64,000 nt of DNA from an uncultured Photobacterium sp. (GTDB lineage Bacteria > Pseudomonadota > Gammaproteobacteria > Enterobacterales > Vibrionaceae), in the NCBI RefSeq assembly GCF_947039875.1, contig NZ_CAMRAN010000007.1, positions 1 through 64,000 of the forward strand. The letters run 5' to 3'. This document shows, one piece after another, positions 57,450 to 64,000 of the stretch (within the stretch, counting starts at the first letter, position 1; the number at the start of each line of letters is the position of its first letter). The notes beneath the pieces were generated by a model. The model was not told the DNA's origin, made no database searches, and was given only the letters and a program-made list of their open reading frames with translations. The translations under genes were made by a program, and so were the position numbers.

Positions 57450-59039
57450 TTAATGACCTACCGCAGGAATTAATGCCGCAGCATCTACTGTGCCTTGTGT
57501 TAACCAATTCATGCTATAGAACCAATCAGTCATCGGGACTAATAATAATTCAATACCGGCTAAACCAACAAAAGTTAAGACGATTGTATAAGGTAAAGCC
57601 ATATACACCATACGCCCGTAAGAAAGACGAATCAGTGGCGCAAGAGCAGATGTTAGAACAAATAAGAAGGCTGCTTGACCATTAGGTGTTGCTACTGACG
57701 GTAAATTAGTACCAGTATTAATAGCAACGGCTAACATATCAAATTGATTACGATCGATGACACCATGAAGTAATGCTGCTTTCACTTCATTAATGTATAC
57801 CGTACCGACAAATACATTATCCGATACCATCGATAAGACACCATTGGCAATATAGAACATGGTTAATTGCGAGCTACCTTCTAGGCTTAACACCCAACCG
57901 ATAATTGGCGTAAATAATTGTTGATCAATGATGACGGCAACGACGGAGAAAAATACTGCGAGTAATGCGGTAAAAGGTAATGCTTCTTCAAACGCCTTTC
58001 CTAATGCATGTTCTTCAGTTATGCCGGTAAATGCAGTTGCCAAGATAATGACTGTTAAGCCGATTAATCCCACCGCGGCTAAGTGCATAGCTAGACCCAC
58101 AATCAGCCAAACAGCAATAATACCTTGGACGATAAATTTAGCGTAATCAAGGTTAGTGCGACGTTTACGTTCTTCGTTGTCGAAATCAACCAAAATAGTA
58201 CGAACATTTTCAGGTAATTTTGCGCCGTAGCCACAAATTTTGAATTTCTCAATTAGTACACAGGTAAAAAGACCACAAATGAGTACTGGGATCGAAACGG
58301 GAGACATACGAATAATGAACTCACCAAATAGCCAACCTGCTTGATCGGCAATTATTAAGTTTTGTGGCTCACCAACCATGGTCATTACACCGCCAAGCGC
58401 AGTACCTACACCCGCATGCATGAGTAAGCTACGTAAAAAAGCACGGTAGTTTTCTAAGTCATCACGGCTCAGTTCTTGAACATGATCATCATCGGTATGA
58501 TCATGATTTACATTAGGATCTTGTCCTGAAGCTACTTTATGATAAATGCTGTAGAAGCCAACCGTTACACTGATAACGACGGCAATAACGGTTAATGCAT
58601 CAAGGAAGGCTGATAAGAATGCCGCCATGATACAAAACGCAAGCGAAAGCAATATCTTTGATTTTATGTTGATCAATATTTTGGTAAAAATAAACAGTAA
58701 TAGTTGCTTCATGAAGTAGATGCCAGCAACCATAAAGACAAGCAGTAATAATACTTCGATATTTGCGACAAGCTCATGCTTTACTTGTTCGGCGCTGGTC
58801 ATGCCGATAGCGACAGCTTCAATAGCGAGTAAACCACCAGGTTGAAGCGGGTAACATTTAAGCGCCATTGCTAAAGTGAAAATAAATTCCACCACTAATA
58901 ACCAACCAGCAACAAAAGGATCAACGAGAAAGAAAACCAGTGGATTAATGATAAGAAAAGAAATAATTGCAATCTTGTACCAGTCAGGCGCCTTACCTAA
59001 AAAGTTCTTTATGAAGGCATTCCCTAGCGATATAGCCAT
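57450..59039 (-). CDS. nhaB: Na+/H+ antiporter NhaB
   Basis: NhaB is an electrogenic sodium/proton antiporter in the inner membrane. The 529 residues compare with 513 in E. coli. It has about 12 membrane segments, the N-terminal start [22 protein letters not shown] and the family segment [22 protein letters not shown] near the end. It is divergent from fadR, as in E. coli. Sodium handling fits a marine bacterium. Confidence 0.97.
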   Translation of the reverse strand: MAISLGNAFIKNFLGKAPDWYKIAIISFLIINPLVFFLVDPFVAGWLLVVEFIFTLAMALKCYPLQPGGLLAIEAVAIGMTSAEQVKHELVANIEVLLLLVFMVAGIYFMKQLLLFIFTKILINIKSKILLSLAFCIMAAFLSAFLDALTVIAVVISVTVGFYSIYHKVASGQDPNVNHDHTDDDHVQELSRDDLENYRAFLRSLLMHAGVGTALGGVMTMVGEPQNLIIADQAGWLFGEFIIRMSPVSIPVLICGLFTCVLIEKFKICGYGAKLPENVRTILVDFDNEERKRRTNLDYAKFIVQGIIAVWLIVGLAMHLAAVGLIGLTVIILATAFTGITEEHALGKAFEEALPFTALLAVFFSVVAVIIDQQLFTPIIGWVLSLEGSSQLTMFYIANGVLSMVSDNVFVGTVYINEVKAALLHGVIDRNQFDMLAVAINTGTNLPSVATPNGQAAFLFVLTSALAPLIRLSYGRMVYMALPYTIVLTFVGLAGIELLLVPMTDWFYSMNWLTQGTVDAAALIPAVGH

Positions 59040-59559
59040 GTTTGAATCTCTTATTATTAGTGCAAATTTAAAGGTACGAAATGGTCCAAAAGCCGCCCGC
59101 GAGCACTAATCAACAGAGAATTGATGGCGTCATGCCAAAAATTTTTAGCAGTGATAAGTTCTTTAAGATAAACACCATAAATAACCGATGATGATATTTA
59201 ACTTAAAGCAGGTAGCTGCGTCCATTTGCTCCCAGATTGTTAATGATAACTTTACCGATCGAAATTAATTAGTCAATCGCAGACATAACTATGTAAAATT
59301 ATTATGACATTTTCATCACAAACTGAGGGTGATACCTAAGACATTAGAGGTACAATATACAGAATCTTAAAGGCAAAATATCGTCAGCTGATAAAATAAT
59401 GCAACTAAAGTAGTCTTTAGATGTATAGGTGGTTTATTTTTGTACATATCTATCTGCGCTATGTCAGACTTGTGTACTAGATTTCAGCTATTGAACAACT
59501 AGTGGTATGATGAGTGTTAATAAATAATATAAGCAAGAAGCGAATTGGATTGAACTTAG
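59040..59559. other. Divergent regulatory region nhaB/fadR
   Basis: 520 bp without gene. AT-rich with many potential -10 boxes. In E. coli this gap holds the nhaB and fadR promoters. No operator could be assigned by eye. Confidence 0.4.
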
Positions 59560-60411
59560 ATGGTTATTAAGGCAGATAGCCCAGCGACGTTTGCTGAGAA
59601 ATACATTATTGAAAGTATCTGGAATAATCACTTTCCTCAGGGCTCTATTCTTCCTGCTGAACGTGAACTTTCAGAACTGATTGGCGTAACTCGAACAACG
59701 CTGCGTGAAGTATTACAACGTTTGGCTCGAGATGGTTGGCTAACTATTCAACATGGTAAACCTACCCGTGTAAATAATTACATGGAGACCTCTGGTTTAA
59801 GCATTTTAGATACGTTAATTACATTAGATGGACAGGATGTTCAACGAGTATTAGCTGATTTATTAGCGGCTCGTACGGATATCAGTAGTGTTTTTATGCG
59901 TTATGCTGTCAAAGGTAATCCAGAAAATTCAAGTGAATTAATTCAACACGTGATTGAATCATGTCAACGATTACTTGCGGCTGAAAGTTTTGCTGAGTTT
60001 ATTGAAAATAGTGATGATCGATTAGATTTACTGCAAGAAGTAAAGAAGATCGTTGATAAATACGGTAAAAATGATCCTCAGTTATGTGAGGAAGTTTGTC
60101 GAGCTCGTGCTTTTAATTACTATGATTACCGTTTATTCCAAGGAATGGCTGGGAAATCAGGTAATACGCTATATGTGCTGACAATTAATGGATTACGTAA
60201 AATTTATACTCGCGTTGGCGGTTATTACTTTATGAATCCAGAAGCATGTCAATTGGCGCTTAATTTCTACAGTGATTTGCAATCATACTGTGATGGTCAT
60301 CAACCTGAGTTAGTTGCTGATCGTATTAAAAAATATGGCCGAGAAAGTGGGGCGATTTGGTATACCCATCGTGTCAAAATCTCTAAATATTTATATGAAG
60401 AAGAGCAGTAA
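59560..60411 (+). CDS. fadR: Fatty acid metabolism regulator FadR (long Vibrio type)
   Basis: FadR is a GntR-type regulator that activates fatty-acid synthesis and represses beta-oxidation; acyl-CoA releases it. The N-terminal winged helix has [31 protein letters not shown] (about 29-59), and the acyl-CoA-binding helical domain follows. The length of 283 exceeds E. coli's 239 because of an insertion of about 40 residues (around 135-175, NSSELIQHV to EEVCRARAF). Vibrio FadR proteins also carry such an insertion, reported to create a second ligand site. Confidence 0.95.
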   Translation: MVIKADSPATFAEKYIIESIWNNHFPQGSILPAERELSELIGVTRTTLREVLQRLARDGWLTIQHGKPTRVNNYMETSGLSILDTLITLDGQDVQRVLADLLAARTDISSVFMRYAVKGNPENSSELIQHVIESCQRLLAAESFAEFIENSDDRLDLLQEVKKIVDKYGKNDPQLCEEVCRARAFNYYDYRLFQGMAGKSGNTLYVLTINGLRKIYTRVGGYYFMNPEACQLALNFYSDLQSYCDGHQPELVADRIKKYGRESGAIWYTHRVKISKYLYEEEQ

Positions 60412-60436
60412 TAGTTACTGCTCTTAAAGAATTAAA

Positions 60437-60472
60437 ATGGGGGAATCAACGTTATGTTGGTTCCCCTTTTTT
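60437..60472 (+). terminator. Terminator of fadR
   Basis: GGGGAATCAAC and GTTGGTTCCCC pair (one mismatch) around GTTAT and are followed by T6. Confidence 0.85.
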
Positions 60473-60493
60473 ATATTGCAACTGAGCTAATGG

Positions 60494-62023
60494 TTATATA
60501 TTTGTATTGTATTGAGTGTTAGCCGGGCAGGTTGCAATGATTTTACCTCGGCCATCAGGTAATTCCTCTTCGAGAGTTACTCTAAACCCCCATAGTCGAT
60601 GCAGGTGTTTTATTACTTCGGCATGACTGTCTGCTAACGGTATTCGGTTGTGTGGAATATAACGTAATGTTAATGAACGATCCCCCCGTAGTGCCACATT
60701 CCAAACTTGTAAGTTAGGCTCATTATTGCTGAGGTTATATTGGGACGATAATTTTTCTCGAATGGCGCGATAACCTTCTTCGTTATGAATCGCGCTGATT
60801 TCAACATAGTTGTGGCGGTCATCATCATCGACAGCGAAAAGCTTAAAATCACGCATTAATTTTGGCGATAAAAACTGGCTTATAAAGCTTTCATCTTTGA
60901 AGTTTTCCATTGCAAAATGGAGAGTATCGAGCCAATTTGACCCCGCAATATCAGGAAACCAATATTTATCTTCTTCGGTTGGATGTTCACACATACGACG
61001 AATATCTTGGAACATTGCAAACCCTAACGCGTAAGGGTTTATGCCATTGTAATAAGGGCTGTTGTATTCAGGTTGTGCGACCACATTGGTATGACTATGC
61101 AAAAATTCCATGATGAATCGATCTGTTACCAATCCTTCATCATAGAGGTGGTTTAGAATTGAATAATGCCAAAATGTTGCCCAGCCTTCGTTCATGACTT
61201 GGGTTTGTTTTTGAGGATAAAAATATTGGCTAACTTTACGTACTATACGCACTAATTCTCGTTGCCATGGTTCCAGTAGTGGTGCGTGTTTTTCAAAGAA
61301 ATAGAGAATGTTTTCTTGTGGTTCTGATGGAAAACGTTCTTCTTCTAATATGGTTTCTTTGGTTTGGTGTTGGGGAATGGTGCGCCATAATGAATTGACT
61401 TGAGATTGCAAATAATCTTCACGGGCTTTCTGGCGTGCAGTTTCTTCAACTAGTGATATTTTTTGAGGGCGCTTGTAGCGATCAACGCCATAATTCATTA
61501 AGGCATGACATGAATCGAGCAGTTTCTCTACATCATCAACCCCATATTTTTCTTCACATTCTGTGATGTATTTACGGGCAAATAACAGATAATCAATGAT
61601 AGAACTGGCGTCAGTCCATGTTTTAAAAAGATAATTGCCTTTAAAGAACGAGTTGTGCCCATAACATGCATGTGCCATTACGAGGGCTTGCATAGTAATG
61701 GTGTTCTCTTCCATCAGATAAGCGATACAAGGATCGGAATTAATTACGATCTCATAGGCTAAGCCCATCTGGCCATGTTTGTAGCCTCGCTCAGTTTCAA
61801 TAAAACGCTTACCAAATGACCAGTGGTGGTAGTTGATAGGCATACCGATACTGGAATAGGCATCCATCATTTGTTCGGCAGTGATAACTTCAATTTGATT
61901 TGGGTAAGTATCAAGGCGATAGTGTGCAGCTACACGTTTAATTTCAACGTGATATTGTTCAAGCAAATCAAAAGTCCAATCTGGTCCATCACTGAGTGGT
62001 TTTGTTGTTGTCATTATTGCCAT
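60494..62023 (-). CDS. ycgB: SpoVR family protein YcgB
   Basis: The 509-residue protein matches E. coli YcgB (510). It contains the conserved SpoVR core (NYHHWSFGKRF, HACYGHNSFFKGNYLF, MNEGWATFWHYSIL). The ATG at 62023 follows GGAGAG; a GTG at 62026 is also in frame. In enterics ycgB, yeaG and yeaH are co-regulated by sigma S or nitrogen stress, and here they are adjacent in one direction. The biochemical role is unknown. Confidence 0.93.
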   Translation of the reverse strand: MAIMTTTKPLSDGPDWTFDLLEQYHVEIKRVAAHYRLDTYPNQIEVITAEQMMDAYSSIGMPINYHHWSFGKRFIETERGYKHGQMGLAYEIVINSDPCIAYLMEENTITMQALVMAHACYGHNSFFKGNYLFKTWTDASSIIDYLLFARKYITECEEKYGVDDVEKLLDSCHALMNYGVDRYKRPQKISLVEETARQKAREDYLQSQVNSLWRTIPQHQTKETILEEERFPSEPQENILYFFEKHAPLLEPWQRELVRIVRKVSQYFYPQKQTQVMNEGWATFWHYSILNHLYDEGLVTDRFIMEFLHSHTNVVAQPEYNSPYYNGINPYALGFAMFQDIRRMCEHPTEEDKYWFPDIAGSNWLDTLHFAMENFKDESFISQFLSPKLMRDFKLFAVDDDDRHNYVEISAIHNEEGYRAIREKLSSQYNLSNNEPNLQVWNVALRGDRSLTLRYIPHNRIPLADSHAEVIKHLHRLWGFRVTLEEELPDGRGKIIATCPANTQYNTNI

Positions 62024-62129
62024 CACTCAATCTCTCCATGTTTGTCCACTCGATACTGATAAGTTGGTATAAATCGGCACAAGGTTCATGCTGTGCCGAT
62101 TATGGTTAGTATCATGGAGTAGCGTTAAT

Positions 62130-63401
62130 TTAACTGACTTGTTTTTTAAATAATTCCCTAAATACGGGGAAAATATCTTCAACAGTTTTAATATTTTGCA
62201 TTGCAAAATTCTCATGGCTGCTGTGTAACGTTTCATACTCTCGCCATAATGTTTGATGTGCTCGACGAGTGATTTCTATGTATGAGTAATAACGTGTTAC
62301 TGGAAGTATGTGTTTATCGAGCAATTCACGACAACCTGGGGAATCATCAGCCCAATTATCGCCATCAGATGCTTGTGCCGCATAAATATTCCACTCTTCA
62401 GGACGATAGCGTTGTTTAACGATGTCATGCATCATTTTCAATGCACTTGATACTATCGTGCCACCTGTTTCTTGAGAGTAGAAAAACTCATGCTCATCCA
62501 CTTCTTTTGCTTGAGTGTGGTGACGAATAAACACCACTTCAACATTTTTGTAAGTACGGTTTAAAAATAAATACAGTAATATATAGAACCGCTTAGCAAT
62601 ATCTTTTGTCGCCTGATCCATTGAGCCGGATACATCCATTAAGCAAAACATAACTGCTTGGCTTGATGGTTGTGGGCGACGTTCATAGTTTTTATACCGT
62701 AGGTCAAATGTATCAATAAACGGTGTACGATTAATTTTTTCCCGCAGTGCTGTAATTTCCTGTTTAATCCGTTCTTCTTCAAAAGGTTGAGCAGGTTCGG
62801 TTGTAAACAGTAACTCAAGCGCTTGTTCAAGTTCACGTACTTTACGCCGCTTACCTGCGGTCATTGCGGTTCGTCTTGCGAGTGAATTTTGCAATGATTT
62901 TACAATAGCGATATTTGATGGTACGCCTTGTGATTTATACCCAGCACGAAAGGTTTTCCATTCGACTAGCTGATTAATCGCATTTTTTTGTAAGTTAGGT
63001 AATTCTAAATCTTCAAACAATAGGTCAAGGTATTCGTCTTTTGAAATTTGGAAAACGAAATCATCTTGACCATCGCCATCAGGACTTGCTTGACCTTCAC
63101 CCGCGCCGCCTTGGCCGCCACCTCCTTGTGGTCGTTCAATGCGATCACCAGGGCTAAATTGGTCATTACCTGGGTGGACGATCTCGCGTTGCCCACCTTT
63201 GCCTTGGTGAAAGGTTGGTTCGCTGATGTCGCGAGAGGGGATGGTAATATCCTCGCCACTATCGACATCAGTAATCGAACGTTTATTAACCGCATCAGCA
63301 ATTGACTCTTTGATTCGCTGTTTATGACGACGTAAAAAACGTTGGCGATTGACGGTACTCTTATTTTTACCGTTGAGCCTTCGATCAATAAAGTGTGCCA
63401 T
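62130..63401 (-). CDS. yeaH: YeaH/UPF0229 vWA-domain protein
   Basis: The 423-residue protein has a charged N-terminus ([20 protein letters not shown]), a Gly-rich linker (about 85-115), and a vWA-like domain with a [17 protein letters not shown] motif at about 250-261. Length fits E. coli YeaH (427). A strong AGGGGGGA ribosome-binding site precedes the ATG. It lies 26 bp after yeaG and 106 bp before ycgB, the stress operon yeaG-yeaH-ycgB. Confidence 0.94.
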   Translation of the reverse strand: MAHFIDRRLNGKNKSTVNRQRFLRRHKQRIKESIADAVNKRSITDVDSGEDITIPSRDISEPTFHQGKGGQREIVHPGNDQFSPGDRIERPQGGGGQGGAGEGQASPDGDGQDDFVFQISKDEYLDLLFEDLELPNLQKNAINQLVEWKTFRAGYKSQGVPSNIAIVKSLQNSLARRTAMTAGKRRKVRELEQALELLFTTEPAQPFEEERIKQEITALREKINRTPFIDTFDLRYKNYERRPQPSSQAVMFCLMDVSGSMDQATKDIAKRFYILLYLFLNRTYKNVEVVFIRHHTQAKEVDEHEFFYSQETGGTIVSSALKMMHDIVKQRYRPEEWNIYAAQASDGDNWADDSPGCRELLDKHILPVTRYYSYIEITRRAHQTLWREYETLHSSHENFAMQNIKTVEDIFPVFRELFKKQVS

Positions 63402-63427
63402 AGTTCCCCCCTTTGTTGTCTAGTTGG

Positions 63428-64000
63428 TTACGACGACTTACGTACGCGTAAGTACCATTCAGACAATAAGCGAACTTGTTTACGGGTATAGCCTTTCTCC
63501 ATCATTCGAGCGACAAAATCGTCATGTTTTTTCTGCTCGTCTGTTGAGGTTTTCGCATTAAAGGAAATAACCGGTAACAGCTCCTCTGTATTAGAGAACA
63601 TCTTTTTCTCAATAACAGTGCGTAGTTTTTCATAGCTAGTCCAATTTGGATTTTTACCTGCATTATTGGCTCGAGCACGAAGAACAAAATTAACAATTTC
63701 ATTACGAAAATCTTTTGGATTACTGATACCTGCTGGTTTCTCAATTTTTTCGAGTTCATTATTGAGTGCAGAACGGTCAAATAATTGGCCAGTATCGGGA
63801 TCACGATACTCTTGATCTTGAATCCAAAAATCAGCATAACTGACATAACGGTCAAAGATGTTTTGGCCATATTCTGAATACGACTCCAGATAGGCGGTTT
63901 GAATTTCTTTGCCAATAAATTCAACATATTTAGGCGTTAAGAAGCCTTTGAGGTGCTCAAGATATTTTTCTGCAATATCTTGTGGGAATTGTTCACGCTC
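63428..64000 (-). CDS. yeaG: PrkA-type serine protein kinase YeaG, 3' part
   Basis: The C-terminal 190 codons are in the window, from FPQDIAEKYLEHLKGFLTPK to the end KQVRLLSEWYLRVRKSS at 63428. The start lies beyond the right edge. Sequence such as FDRYVSYADFWIQDQEYRDP and KNPNWTSYEKLRTVIEKKMF is characteristic of the PrkA/YeaG C-terminal domain. In E. coli YeaG acts in nitrogen and sigma S stress survival. It is upstream of yeaH. Confidence 0.93.
   Translation of the reverse strand, partial: EREQFPQDIAEKYLEHLKGFLTPKYVEFIGKEIQTAYLESYSEYGQNIFDRYVSYADFWIQDQEYRDPDTGQLFDRSALNNELEKIEKPAGISNPKDFRNEIVNFVLRARANNAGKNPNWTSYEKLRTVIEKKMFSNTEELLPVISFNAKTSTDEQKKHDDFVARMMEKGYTRKQVRLLSEWYLRVRKSS

Overview
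The window is chromosomal DNA of a gamma-proteobacterium of the Vibrionaceae, most likely Photobacterium. The gene order and protein lengths fit this family: cvpA-purF, rfaH, folD, argU, tig-clpP-clpX-lon-hupB-ppiD, menF-menD-menH-menC-menE, nhaB/fadR with an oversized 283-residue FadR, and yeaG-yeaH-ycgB. The AT-rich intergenic DNA and the rhombosortase gene agree. This assignment is inference from gene content; no 16S gene is present.

Layout. 1-8.4 kb: the end of a DedD-like SPOR protein with a 12-bp tandem repeat, cvpA-purF behind a PurR-type box, a LysR regulator, an RssB-like response regulator, a POT peptide transporter, rfaH and folD (also with a PurR-type box). 8.4-18.6 kb: tRNA-Arg(UCU), then the protein quality-control cluster tig, clpP, clpX, lon, hupB, ppiD and a ComEA-like protein. 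lon has a heat-shock-type promoter and a 19-bp perfect stem-loop in its leader. 18.6-23.4 kb: rhombosortase, a DTW-domain tRNA modification enzyme, an intergenic repeat, a dGTPase-like gene, yfbR and alaA. 23.8-30.1 kb: the menaquinone operon, which lacks menB. 30.2-35.1 kb: an MFS-acyltransferase fusion with its TetR regulator, a TM2 protein, a Tim44-like protein and a TIGR02647 protein.

35.38-51.87 kb is a mobile island of about 16.5 kb inserted in a small YeiW/YkgJ-family gene. The two halves of the target lie at the two ends (35155-35380 and 51864-51892) and rejoin in frame. Both ends start with TACCCT. At the left end a foreign 6-bp spacer lies between the host gene and this motif. With four overlapping genes at one end (two intact tyrosine recombinases, a degenerate recombinase-like protein and a small coiled-coil protein), this matches the layout I know for Vibrio strand-biased circularizing integrative elements (SE, Tn6283 type), related to Tn554. 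The cargo includes a complete second yeiW-like gene that could replace the broken one and a compact three-gene operon: MBL-fold enzyme, trypsin-like protease fused to what looks like a degenerate HamA (DUF1837) domain, and a Ski2/HamB-like helicase. A possible ADP-ribosyltransferase-fold gene, a second helicase pair with a divergent XRE regulator, and an intact IS3-family insertion complete the cargo. The protease-helicase operon looks like a Hachiman-related defence system with a changed effector and is the most novel feature here.

51.9-64 kb returns to core genes: ycgN, ypfJ, dusC, a TIP30/YraR-like gene, a YecA-like gene, nudG-like, dsbB, nhaB, fadR, ycgB, yeaH and the 3' part of yeaG, which runs off the window.
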